From contig NZ_JBJDSB010000005.1 in NCBI RefSeq assembly GCF_044987625.1, positions 62,001-126,000 of the forward strand: 64,000 bases of DNA, written 5' to 3'. Of the stretch, positions 1 through 7,992 are shown piece by piece. Made by a program: the position numbers and the translations under genes. Within the stretch, counting starts at the first letter, position 1. Each line of letters begins with the position of its first letter. This DNA is from Desulfobaculum sp044987625. GTDB taxonomy: Bacteria > Desulfobacterota > Desulfovibrionia > Desulfovibrionales > Desulfovibrionaceae. Under the pieces are notes generated by a model, which searched no databases, was not told where the DNA came from, and saw only the letters and a program-made list of their open reading frames with translations.

Positions 1-1212
1 GACGATGGCGTCGTCCATAAGCAGGCCGATAGCCATCAGCAGGCCCACCATGGAGATCATATTCAGCGACAGCCCCAGCCCATCCAGCACAAAGGCCGCG
101 CCCATAAACGACACAGGCAGTCCCATGGCCACCCAAAAGGAAAAACGGAACGTAAAGAACAGCCACATGGTCAAAAACACCAGCACAAGGCCCTGCACGC
201 CGTTGCTCACCAGCATCTGGAGTCTGTCACGCACGATTTTGGAAACATTGCGCGTGAGGGTGTATTCCACGGTGGGCGGGGCCTCGCGGCGCTCGCGGTC
301 CACAAAGGCCTGCACCGCGTCCATAATGCGCAGGGAGTCCTCGTCCTTGGTCTTGCTGACCATGAGCAGCCCCGCGCGCTGGCCGTTGAACAGAATCTTC
401 TGTTCGTCCAACTCAAAGCGGTCCGTAATGCGGGCGATGTCGCCAAGGCGAATCTCCGCCCCGGTGGCGCCCGACACCACGGTCAGGTCCTCGTACTCGC
501 GCACGCTGCGCCGCTCATCATCAAAGCGCACAAGGATGTCCGCGTCGCGCGTTTCCACGCTACCGGCGGGCAGGTCAACACTCTGGGCGGCGATGCGCTC
601 CGCAATGTCCGAAACGCTCAGCCCGTACTGCATCAGCGTGCCCGCACGCAGTTCAATGCGGATTTGGTGGTCGGAGAAGCCCTGAATATCCACCTGCGAA
701 ATCTGGGGGAGCATGACCATGCGGTCCTTCACGCCCTCGCAGTAGAGCTTGAGGTCCGACGCGGTCATCGGGCCGGTAACCGCCACGGACACCACCATGT
801 CCGTGCGCCCCAGCTGCTTGACCACCGGGTCCTCCGCCGTGTCGGGAAAGTCGTCAATGGCGTCGATTTCCGTTTGCACATCGTTGAGGAACTGCGGCAT
901 ATCGCCGCCCTCGACCATCTCCACCACCACACTGCCAAGGCCCTCGCGGGCCTCGCTGCGCACCTCGTACACGCCGGTCACGCTGTCCACGGCGTCCTCA
1001 ATGCGCTGGCAGATGGCGTTTTCCACTTCCTCGGCCGTAGCGCCGGGGTAGACGACGCTCACTTCCACCTCGGGCGCGGTAAAGTCGGGCAGGGTTTCGC
1101 GCTGCAGGTCGGACACCGTCAGCACGCCAAGGAACAGGAATATCCCCATCAGCAGGTTGGCGGCTGTCGGGTGCGCGGTAAAGAACTCCACAACGGGTGT
1201 AATGGCCTTCAT
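1..1212 (-). CDS. RND-family efflux permease, partial (C-terminal part lies outside the window)
   Basis: Seen: an open frame of 404 codons beginning with ATG at 1212 and running off the window edge. Residues 17-33 form the first membrane helix, followed by a periplasmic porter region with the family signature YPGATAEEVE near residue 60. The last visible residues, LLMDDAIV, match helix 4, whose Asp pair carries protons in AcrB-type pumps. Known: these inner-membrane trimers export drugs or lipophilic compounds with a periplasmic adaptor and an outer-membrane channel. The start overlaps the adaptor stop (ATGA), so the two genes are one operon. No outer-membrane channel gene is visible; it may lie beyond the left edge. 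Substrate cannot be inferred. Confidence 0.93.
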   Translation of the reverse strand, partial: MKAITPVVEFFTAHPTAANLLMGIFLFLGVLTVSDLQRETLPDFTAPEVEVSVVYPGATAEEVENAICQRIEDAVDSVTGVYEVRSEAREGLGSVVVEMVEGGDMPQFLNDVQTEIDAIDDFPDTAEDPVVKQLGRTDMVVSVAVTGPMTASDLKLYCEGVKDRMVMLPQISQVDIQGFSDHQIRIELRAGTLMQYGLSVSDIAERIAAQSVDLPAGSVETRDADILVRFDDERRSVREYEDLTVVSGATGAEIRLGDIARITDRFELDEQKILFNGQRAGLLMVSKTKDEDSLRIMDAVQAFVDRERREAPPTVEYTLTRNVSKIVRDRLQMLVSNGVQGLVLVFLTMWLFFTFRFSFWVAMGLPVSFMGAAFVLDGLGLSLNMISMVGLLMAIGLLMDDAIV

Positions 1213-2573
1213 CGGACCACGCCCTCCCCGGTTGCCTCGGCGCGCACGCGGCTCAGGGCCTCGTCATCCACACGCGGGTCAAGGAGCATGCCATCCACCG
1301 CCGGGACAAGGTCGGTAATCACCACCTGCTCGCCGGGGGCGACACCCTCCAGCAGGGCCGCAACGTCGCCCTGCACCATGTCCACACGCACCGGACGAAA
1401 GCGCAGACGGTTCTCGGCGTCCACCACATTCACGCGGCCTTCGCGCACGGCGGAGCGTGGCACCACAACGCGCTTGCCACGCGGCTTCCCGCGCAGTTCC
1501 ACCTCGCAGTACATATTCTTGACCAGTGGCGGCCGCTCGCCGGGGCGCGCCTGCACGTAGGGATTATCCACCACGACGATGACGCCCACGGTGCGCGTTT
1601 GCGGGTCGATGGTGTCGGACAGGCGCGAGAGGCGCGCGTCCCATGCCACCGCCCCGCCGGGCAGGTCCAGCCGCACGGTGGCATCCACACCGATGGCGCG
1701 GCGGATGTCGTCCATATCGACGTGCTCAAGGGGAAGAAGGGGAGCGGTGCCGGGACTGAGCAGGCGCAGAAATGCGGCCAGCGGCACCTGCGCGGGCACC
1801 TCGGACGCGCCAATGGAATCCGCCACCACCATCACCTGACCGGGCGAGACGTATTGCGTCTTCTCCACACTCACTTTGGCGATGCGGCATTCAAAGGGCG
1901 CGCGGATGACGGTATGCTCCACATCGCGGCGGGCGTCCTCCAGCCGGGCGCGGGCGGAGTCCAGTGTGGCGCGCAGACGCTGGCGTTCGGCGGGGATCAG
2001 GTCCAGCGTACTTTGGTAGGTCTGCACCGCGTTGCGTTGACTGAGCCATGCGCGTTCCTCACGGTCGAACTCGGAGCGGGAAATGGTGCCGCTCTCCAGC
2101 AGGCGGCGCTTGCGCTCAAGCTCCGCCCGGCTGATGGTGAGGGCCTCGGATTCCACAGTCAGCTTCCGCTCTGTATTGCGCTTTTTTTGATCCAGTTCAC
2201 GCAACTGGGCCAAGGCGCTTTGCACGTCGGCCTCGGCGCGCTGGCGGGCAAGGCGGTAGCTGGTGGGGTCTATGCGCAACAGCTCCGCCCCGGCGGGCAA
2301 AATGGCTCCGGTATCAAGGCTGGGGTGTACAGCGACAATCTTGCCGCTGACCTCGGCCACGGCCTCCCACACCTGCGCGGGCTGCACGTTGCCATAGCCC
2401 ACGGCGCGGGGCACAACGTCGACCTCCGGCGCGGGAATCACGCGCACCGCGCGGGCTATCTCCGCGCCCTCCAGCCGCCGGGGCTGCTGTTTTGTCTTCA
2501 CCAGCGCCACAAAAATAAGCACTCCGACAAGCACTGCCGGAACAATGAGCATCCTGCGCGACACCCTCTTCAT
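1209..2573 (-). CDS. RND efflux periplasmic adaptor (membrane fusion protein, HlyD/AcrA type)
   Basis: 454 residues. An N-terminal hydrophobic segment (about residues 7-24) anchors the protein in the inner membrane. It is followed by a split lipoyl domain around a long charged alpha-hairpin (about 95-200, rich in Arg, Glu and Leu), then beta-barrel and membrane-proximal regions. The chosen ATG at 2573 is preceded by a GGGAG-type ribosome binding site; a longer frame opens 14 codons upstream but has no such site. Its stop overlaps the permease start. The TetR gene lies 66 bp upstream on the same strand, so the three genes probably form one transcript controlled by that regulator (inference). 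Confidence 0.92.
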   Translation of the reverse strand: MKRVSRRMLIVPAVLVGVLIFVALVKTKQQPRRLEGAEIARAVRVIPAPEVDVVPRAVGYGNVQPAQVWEAVAEVSGKIVAVHPSLDTGAILPAGAELLRIDPTSYRLARQRAEADVQSALAQLRELDQKKRNTERKLTVESEALTISRAELERKRRLLESGTISRSEFDREERAWLSQRNAVQTYQSTLDLIPAERQRLRATLDSARARLEDARRDVEHTVIRAPFECRIAKVSVEKTQYVSPGQVMVVADSIGASEVPAQVPLAAFLRLLSPGTAPLLPLEHVDMDDIRRAIGVDATVRLDLPGGAVAWDARLSRLSDTIDPQTRTVGVIVVVDNPYVQARPGERPPLVKNMYCEVELRGKPRGKRVVVPRSAVREGRVNVVDAENRLRFRPVRVDMVQGDVAALLEGVAPGEQVVITDLVPAVDGMLLDPRVDDEALSRVRAEATGEGVVR

Positions 2574-2639
2574 AGTCCCCACTCCCTTCCCGCCCGCACA
2601 GCGGACGTGTTGCACACACCACGTTCCATGGCCCGCGCC

Positions 2640-3278
2640 TTACTGGCCTGCGGGCGTCTCATCGGCGCTCTTGTCCCCGGCGGCCTCATCATCAGTCACC
2701 TCAAGGGACGGCGGGGTGATGAACAGCCCGGAGGTCAACATGGTAAACCATGTCCGCGCCACTTCGTTTGGCTCCTTGCCCTCGTCAAAGGTCTCCGGAA
2801 CCATGTAGTTATTGATGACCGCGCTGATGATGCCCGTGGCGATTTCCGGGTCAATGGAGGGGCGGATTTCGCCCTGCTCCACGCCCTTGCGGATAAGGGC
2901 CGTATAGCGCTGGAGCCCGCGGGCGCGCCTGAGCTGCACGCGCTCCCAAATCTGCGGGTACTCGCGCTTGAGGTCGCGCATAAAGGGTTGGGAAATCTTG
3001 GAGGAAAAGGCAAAAATGCGGCGGTACACCGCGCCGAAGCAGTCCGTCACCTTGTCCGCGGACTCCATGGCCGTAAACACCTCGCCAAGGCGCTGCTCCA
3101 TGGACCGCCGGACGTATTCGTCCACAAGGGCTTCCTTGCCCTGAAAGACCTTGTACAGCGTCTTTTTGCTCATCCCCAGTTCGTGGGCGATGTCATCCAT
3201 GGTCACGCGGCGCAGGCCATATTGCTCAAACTTCTCTGCGGCGACGGCCAAAATGCGTTCGCGGCGTTTCTCATCCAT
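2640..3278 (-). CDS. TetR/AcrR-family transcriptional regulator
   Basis: 212 residues. Residues 5-55 form the TetR helix-turn-helix, with the typical run VTMDDIAHELGMSKKTLYKVF. The remainder is a helical ligand-binding and dimerisation domain. The start has a clear GGAG site 8-10 bases upstream. It is the first gene of an apparent regulator-adaptor-permease operon and is transcribed away from the lipid-transport operon that begins at 3557. An inverted-repeat array at 3301-3347, just upstream of its start, is the likely operator, so autoregulation with control of the efflux pair is the simplest reading. Whether it also controls the divergent operon is unknown. Confidence 0.92.
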   Translation of the reverse strand: MDEKRRERILAVAAEKFEQYGLRRVTMDDIAHELGMSKKTLYKVFQGKEALVDEYVRRSMEQRLGEVFTAMESADKVTDCFGAVYRRIFAFSSKISQPFMRDLKREYPQIWERVQLRRARGLQRYTALIRKGVEQGEIRPSIDPEIATGIISAVINNYMVPETFDEGKEPNEVARTWFTMLTSGLFITPPSLEVTDDEAAGDKSADETPAGQ

Positions 3279-3300
3279 TGTGTTGTTCTCCTTTCACCGG

Positions 3301-3347
3301 GGAAACCATTTCCGTTTCCATAGTTTCCTTCACTTTTGCATGGAAAC
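3301..3347. promoter_or_regulatory. Candidate TetR operator array (GGAAAC/GTTTCC repeats)
   Basis: Seen: GGAAAC at 3301-3306, GTTTCC at 3314-3319, GTTTCC at 3323-3328 and GGAAAC at 3342-3347. This gives two inverted pairs (7-base and 13-base gaps) and a 9-base-spaced direct pair. The array starts 23 bases upstream of the TetR ATG. TetR proteins commonly bind such repeats next to their own gene; the assignment here is inference. A second imperfect hairpin around 3414-3441 lies further into the intergenic region. Confidence 0.55.
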
Positions 3348-3521
3348 CATACCGGGTCAACAGGGTGTCAAAAGATACATCAACGCAGGCAAAAGGCAGG
3401 ACAGACAAGGCTTTTCCTCTGCCGCCAAATACAGGCGGAGGAAACTCGAGCCGCGATATGGGTTTCGTACCGCTCAAGGCGCGCCACGCCGGACACCGCA
3501 GCGCCTTCACTGCGTCGGACA

Positions 3522-3550
3522 TTGCGATTGAGGGCGGATACTTATATAAC
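3522..3550 (+). promoter_or_regulatory. Sigma-70-like promoter placing the transcript start at the STAS-MlaE ATG
   Basis: TTGCGA (3522-3527), 17-base spacer, TATAAC (3545-3550) inside TATATAAC. The expected start, seven bases on, is position 3557, which is the A of the ATG. A leaderless mRNA is therefore possible; the only purine-rich stretch (GAGGGCGG, 3530-3537) is too far from the ATG to act as a ribosome binding site. Confidence 0.5.
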
Positions 3551-3556
3551 CATGCA

Positions 3557-4687
3557 ATGGAAACCACGCGCCACAAACCAGCGGGGCACGCTCCCCCCGC
3601 CACCATCACCCGCGAGGGCGGCGGCCTCATCCTTGCCGGACGGCTGGATTCCCGCGGCACGTCCGTTATCTGGAAAGAGGGCCTCACCTTGGCCGGTGCC
3701 GGAGAATGCGCGTTTATCGACCTCTCGCGCGTCAGCTATCTGGACACCATGGGCGCGGGGCTGATTCTGCGCATGCGTCAGGCCGCCACACGCGGCGACG
3801 CACAGCCGCCCCTGACCGGCACCAACGCCGACCACGAACGCCTGTTGGCCCTCTTTGACGGGGCGGACCTTGCCGCGCCCACCGCGCCGCGCCGGGGCGG
3901 ATTTGTGGAGCAGGTCGGCGACTCCGCCGTGGCCGTGGCCCGCGACTTCAAGGACCTTGTCTCCTTTGTGGGCGAAGGCGCGTTCTCTCTGCTGTGCGCC
4001 CTGCGCTCGCCCTCCTGCATCCGGTGGAAGGACACCATCGCCACCTGCGAGAGCGCGGGCGTCAACGCCCTGCCCATCATCGCCCTTATCGGCTTCCTCA
4101 TGGGCCTTATCACGGCCTTTCAATCCGCCGTGCCCATGCAACGCTTTGGCGCGGACATCTACGTGGCCAACCTCCTTGGCCTGTCCATGCTGCGCGAGCT
4201 TGGCCCGCTGGTGACGGCCATCCTGCTTGCGGGGCGCTCCGGCTCGGCCTTTGCCGCGGAAATCGGCACCATGGTCATCAATGAAGAGGTGGACGCCCTG
4301 CGCACCATGGGGCTGGACCCCATACGCTTTTTGATGGTGCCGCGCGTTCTTGGCACCTTGCTGATTATGCCGGTGCTGACCATTTTCTTTAACTTTTTCG
4401 CGCTGATTGGGGGCGGCATTGTGGTAACGGGGCTTGGGTATCCGCTCATCACCTACGCCACGCGCGTCTTTGAAAACGTCACCACCGGCGACGTGCTGGG
4501 CGGGCTGTTCAAGGCGCTCATCTTCAGCATTCTTGTGGCGGGCATCGGCTGCCAACGCGGACTGCGCACCGGGTCCGGAGCCAGCGCCGTTGGCATATCC
4601 ACCACCTCCAGCGTGGTGAGCGGGCTGGTGCTTATCGCCGTGGCGGACGGCATTTTGGCCACCATCTACTACGCGCTGGGGATATAG
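3557..4687 (+). CDS. MlaE-family lipid transport permease with fused N-terminal STAS domain
   Basis: 376 residues. Residues about 15-95 resemble a STAS domain (CAFIDLSRVSYLDTMGAGL, the MlaB/anti-sigma-antagonist type). From about residue 160 comes a complete MlaE permease with four to five hydrophobic helices and the family sequences LRELGPLVTAILLAGRSGSA and VINEEVDALRTMGLDP. Known: MlaE is the membrane subunit of MCE transporters that move phospholipids between the inner and outer membranes. In E. coli the STAS partner MlaB is a separate protein; here it is fused. The ATG at 3557 is the best in-frame start before the STAS domain, but it lacks a ribosome binding site. The ATPase gene follows after two bases. 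Confidence 0.93.
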   Translation: METTRHKPAGHAPPATITREGGGLILAGRLDSRGTSVIWKEGLTLAGAGECAFIDLSRVSYLDTMGAGLILRMRQAATRGDAQPPLTGTNADHERLLALFDGADLAAPTAPRRGGFVEQVGDSAVAVARDFKDLVSFVGEGAFSLLCALRSPSCIRWKDTIATCESAGVNALPIIALIGFLMGLITAFQSAVPMQRFGADIYVANLLGLSMLRELGPLVTAILLAGRSGSAFAAEIGTMVINEEVDALRTMGLDPIRFLMVPRVLGTLLIMPVLTIFFNFFALIGGGIVVTGLGYPLITYATRVFENVTTGDVLGGLFKALIFSILVAGIGCQRGLRTGSGASAVGISTTSSVVSGLVLIAVADGILATIYYALGI

Positions 4688-4689
4688 CC

Positions 4690-5457
4690 ATGACCGACGC
4701 GCCACTCATACAGGTGGACCGCCTCGTCGGCGGCTATGGCGAGACCGTCATCCTTGATGATGTCAGCTTTTCCGTGGCACCGGGCGAGGTGTTTGTCATT
4801 CTTGGCGGGTCGGGCTGCGGCAAGTCGACCCTGCTCAAGCATATGATCGGCCTCAAAGCCCCGCGCTCCGGCCGGGTGCTCATAGGCGGGGAGGACTTCA
4901 CCGCCGCAACGGGCGACGACCACCGCGCCATTCTGCGGCGCTTTGGGGTCACGTACCAGTCCGGGGCGCTGTTCGGGTCCCTGACCATCCGCGAGAACAT
5001 CCGCCTGCCCATGGAGGAGTTCACCACCCTGCCGGACGAGGCCATGGACCTTGCCGCACGCATAAAACTTTCCCTCGTGGGCCTTTCCGGCTACGAGGAG
5101 CATATGCCTGCGGAACTCTCCGGCGGCATGCGCAAGCGTGCGGCCTTGGCGCGCGCCATGGCGCTGGACCCGGACATCATGTTTCTGGACGAACCATCAG
5201 CCGGGCTGGACCCCGTTACCTCTGCGGGGCTGGACGAGCTTATCCTCAGCCTGCGTGACAGCCTCGGCATGACCTTTGTGGTGGTTACACACGAACTGCC
5301 CAGCATTTACACCATTGCGGACCGTGTCATAATGCTGGATAAGCGCACGCGGGGCATCATCGCGGAAGGCCGCCCCAATGACCTGAAGGACCACTCCGAC
5401 AACCCGTGGGTCCGCCACTTCTTCAACCGCAAGGCGGAAAGCGACGAACAACCATGA
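4690..5457 (+). CDS. MlaF-family ABC transporter ATPase
   Basis: 255 residues. Walker A GGSGCGKST near residue 37, Q-loop in TYQSGALFGSLT, ABC signature LSGGMRKR near residue 142, Walker B DPDIMFLDEPSAGLDPV, and the H-loop in VVVTHEL. The Gly-Met-Arg-Lys-Arg variant of the signature is typical of MlaF. It powers the STAS-MlaE permease encoded 2 bp upstream. Its stop overlaps the MCE gene start (ATGA), which indicates translational coupling. Confidence 0.95.
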   Translation: MTDAPLIQVDRLVGGYGETVILDDVSFSVAPGEVFVILGGSGCGKSTLLKHMIGLKAPRSGRVLIGGEDFTAATGDDHRAILRRFGVTYQSGALFGSLTIRENIRLPMEEFTTLPDEAMDLAARIKLSLVGLSGYEEHMPAELSGGMRKRAALARAMALDPDIMFLDEPSAGLDPVTSAGLDELILSLRDSLGMTFVVVTHELPSIYTIADRVIMLDKRTRGIIAEGRPNDLKDHSDNPWVRHFFNRKAESDEQP

Positions 5458-6605
5458 GCACTCGGACAAGCCGATTCCGGCTCGGCCTCTTCATCCTGAC
5501 GGGGATAGGCCTTTTGGCCGCGACCATCATCTACCTTGGTGTTGGCACCACCTTCCGCGAAAGCATTGTCGTGGAATCCTACTTTGACGAATCCGTCCAA
5601 GGGCTGGACGTTGGCGGCGCGGTAAAGTTCCGCGGCGTAAAGGTGGGCACGGTCAAGAACATCACCTTTGCCTGGACGCGCTACCCCCACGCTGATGAGC
5701 TGGGCCGCTACGTGCTGGTGGACATGGCGCTGGACAAGGAGCTGGTGACCAATTTCTTCGGCCAGCGCATCGCGCGGGAGAAGTTGTACCTGCGCCGCCC
5801 CATTGAGCTTGGCCTGCGCGCCCGCCTGACCACGCAGGGCCTGACCGGCGTCGCCTTCTTGGAGCTGAACTTCTTCGACCCCGAGGACTCCCCGCCCCTG
5901 CCCATTAGCTGGGAGCCGGAGAACCCCTACATTCCCTCCGCGCCCAGCACTATGAGCCGGCTGGAAGCCGCCATGGACAGCATCGGCGACGCCATCAAGG
6001 AAATTGAATTCCAGCACATCGGCGACACCCTCGCGCAAATTCTGGACAAGGTGAACACCGGCCTCGACGAGGCCGACGTCGCCACCCTTGGCGGCCTCAT
6101 CCAGCAGGACCTGTTGGAACTGCGCAAGGGCCTGCGCCGCGTCAACACCCTGCTCAGCGACCCACGCCTTGAAACCATCGTCCCCGACGCCGCCGCTGCC
6201 GTGGCCGGAGCCCGCCGCATGGTGGCCAGCTCCGAAGAAAACTTTGTGGCCACCTTCCAGCAGGCGCGCAATGTCAGCAGCAATCTGGAGCGCGCCAGCG
6301 TCAGCATCAACACCCTGCTGGAGGACGACAAGCTCGGCGCGGCCCTCTCGCGCCTGCCCGGCACCATAGAGGACATCAGCGCCGCGGCGCAGGACATCCG
6401 CCGCAGCATGAAACAGTTGGAGCGCACCCTGCGCGGCGTGGGCGACCTGACGGAATCCGAGTCCGCCAACATCCGCGCCATCCTCCAGGACACCCGGCGG
6501 CTGATGGACAACCTCAACGCCGTGGCCGGGGAAGCCCGCCAGAACCCCGCGCGCCTCATCCTTGGCGCGCCGCCCAAACGCATCGACCCGGAGAAACTGC
6601 CGTGA
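5454..6605 (+). CDS. MCE-domain (MlaD/PqiB-like) lipid-binding protein
   Basis: 383 residues. An N-terminal membrane anchor (about residues 9-28) is followed by one MCE domain: GLDVGGAVKFRGVKVGTV near residue 49, with family-typical LTGVAFLEL near residue 140. A long helical C-terminal half (about 180-360) is rich in Leu, Asn, Arg and Asp, resembling the coiled segments that form periplasmic needles in PqiB-like proteins. The ATG at 5454 overlaps the ATPase stop; a longer reading frame upstream would run into the ATPase gene. It is the periplasmic lipid-conduit component of the transporter (family knowledge). Confidence 0.92.
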   Translation: MSTRTSRFRLGLFILTGIGLLAATIIYLGVGTTFRESIVVESYFDESVQGLDVGGAVKFRGVKVGTVKNITFAWTRYPHADELGRYVLVDMALDKELVTNFFGQRIAREKLYLRRPIELGLRARLTTQGLTGVAFLELNFFDPEDSPPLPISWEPENPYIPSAPSTMSRLEAAMDSIGDAIKEIEFQHIGDTLAQILDKVNTGLDEADVATLGGLIQQDLLELRKGLRRVNTLLSDPRLETIVPDAAAAVAGARRMVASSEENFVATFQQARNVSSNLERASVSINTLLEDDKLGAALSRLPGTIEDISAAAQDIRRSMKQLERTLRGVGDLTESESANIRAILQDTRRLMDNLNAVAGEARQNPARLILGAPPKRIDPEKLP

Positions 6606-7234
6606 AGCGCTACGCCACCACCGCCCTCTGCCTTGCCGTGACGGCGCTCGCCCTGCTGTGCGCGGGCTGCGCCGGAAGCCTCACAGGCCCCGCGCCGGAG
6701 ATTCACCACTACGCCCTGCGCCCCGCGCCGCCGGCGCCCGCAAACGTTAGCGCGCCGGGCGTCCTTAAGGTCCGCCGCCTCGCCATCGCGCCCGAAAGTT
6801 CCGGACGCGAAATGGTCTACCGCACGGGCGAGACGCTCTACGCCTTTGACTACTACAACCAGTACCTCGTGAACCCGGCGGATATGCTGACGCAGGCCAC
6901 ACGCCGCGCCATGCGCTCCGCCGCGCTGTTCACCGCCGTGGCCGGGGATGGCTCCTCCCTGCGCCCGGACTACGTGCTGGAGGGCACGGTCAGCGCCCTG
7001 CACGGCGACTTTCAAGACACGGATGCCCCCGCCGCCGTGGTGCAGATGCAATTCTTCCTGCTGCGCGATACGGTTGGGGACTACGACATCATGTTTGACC
7101 ACACCTACACCCAGCGCATCCCCTTACGCCGCCATAAAGCGGCTGACCTTGCCAACGCGTTGGAGCGCGGCGTGCAGGACATCCTGCACCAGCTTGCCAC
7201 CGACCTCGCCGCCACGCTGTCCGCGCAGCAGTAG
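6602..7234 (+). CDS. ABC-transport auxiliary lipoprotein (PqiC/DUF330-like)
   Basis: 210 residues, starting at GTG with a GTGA overlap of the MCE stop. The signal peptide ends in the lipobox LCAGC, so Cys at about residue 23 would be lipidated. The mature part, with HHYALRPAPPAP and later a region beginning VLKVRRLAIAPES, matches the ABC_trans_aux family. These lipoproteins sit in the outer membrane and receive the MCE needle (PqiC). There is no MlaC-type soluble carrier here, so the system looks more Pqi-like at its outer-membrane end. It is the last gene of the operon. Confidence 0.88.
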   Translation: MKRYATTALCLAVTALALLCAGCAGSLTGPAPEIHHYALRPAPPAPANVSAPGVLKVRRLAIAPESSGREMVYRTGETLYAFDYYNQYLVNPADMLTQATRRAMRSAALFTAVAGDGSSLRPDYVLEGTVSALHGDFQDTDAPAAVVQMQFFLLRDTVGDYDIMFDHTYTQRIPLRRHKAADLANALERGVQDILHQLATDLAATLSAQQ

Positions 7235-7246
7235 GCCACCGCACGC

Positions 7247-7291
7247 AAAAGCGCCCTGTCCGAAACCATCGGACAGGGCGCTTTTCTTTTT
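7247..7291. terminator. Strong bidirectional intrinsic terminator
   Basis: A perfect 17-bp stem (7247-7263 with 7269-7285) and a 5-nt AACCA loop, followed by CTTTTTT. It starts and ends with A/T runs, so it can also end the convergent cyclophilin transcript. Confidence 0.95.
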
Positions 7292-7313
7292 TCCTTCGCC
7301 GAACGCGTGGGCG

Positions 7314-7916
7314 CTATTTGGCGGCGTCCTCGTAGCGGTAGGCCTTCTTGATGAGAATCGTCTCGCGCGGGACGTCGCCCATGCCGCGGGACCGGCCCGT
7401 CGAAACCTTACCGATTTTCTCCACCACATCCATACCACGGATAACGCGGCCAAACACCGCATAGCCAAAGCCGCGCGGGGTTTCGTCCTTGTGGTTCAGA
7501 AAGTCGTTGTCCACCAGATTAATGAAGAACTGGCTGGTGGCGCTGTTCACCACGGAGGTCCGCGCCATGGCGATGGTGCCCTTGTCGTTGGAGAGGCCGT
7601 TGCCCGCCTCGTTCACGATGGGCTGACGGGTGGAGGTCTTTTGGTTCAGTGTGCCGTCAAAGCCGCCGCCCTGCACCATAAAGCCGTCAATCACGCGGTG
7701 AAACTGCGTTCCGTCATAAAAGCCGTCGTCCACATACTGGAGGAAGTTCTTTGTGGAAACCGGGGCGTTCTTCTCGTCCAGCATCACCATCACGTTGCCC
7801 ATGGTGGTTTCCAGCACCACCACAGGGCCGGGACCCGGCTTGGCGGCAAAGGCGGCGGTGGCGAAGCAGAGGGCGGCCAGCGTCAGGGCCGCCAGAAACA
7901 GTCGTGCAGTTTTCAT
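7314..7916 (-). CDS. Periplasmic peptidyl-prolyl cis-trans isomerase, cyclophilin type
   Basis: 200 residues. A cleavable signal peptide (residues 1-24, ending AAFAA) precedes a single cyclophilin domain with FHRVIDGFMVQGGGF, MARTSVVNSATSQFFIN and FGRVIRGMDVV. The catalytic Arg is the one in FHRV. Known: such proteins speed proline isomerisation during folding of exported proteins. A second cyclophilin gene, carrying a lipobox, lies 76 bp upstream on the same strand, so they look like a tandem duplication with different cellular anchoring. It converges on the MCE operon and shares its terminator. Confidence 0.94.
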   Translation of the reverse strand: MKTARLFLAALTLAALCFATAAFAAKPGPGPVVVLETTMGNVMVMLDEKNAPVSTKNFLQYVDDGFYDGTQFHRVIDGFMVQGGGFDGTLNQKTSTRQPIVNEAGNGLSNDKGTIAMARTSVVNSATSQFFINLVDNDFLNHKDETPRGFGYAVFGRVIRGMDVVEKIGKVSTGRSRGMGDVPRETILIKKAYRYEDAAK

Positions 7917-7992
7917 ATGTCACTCCTTGTGGGGTGGTTGTGCGTTGCGTAAGGCGCGCCGGCAACGCGCCAAGGGCGGACAAAGGGCCGCC

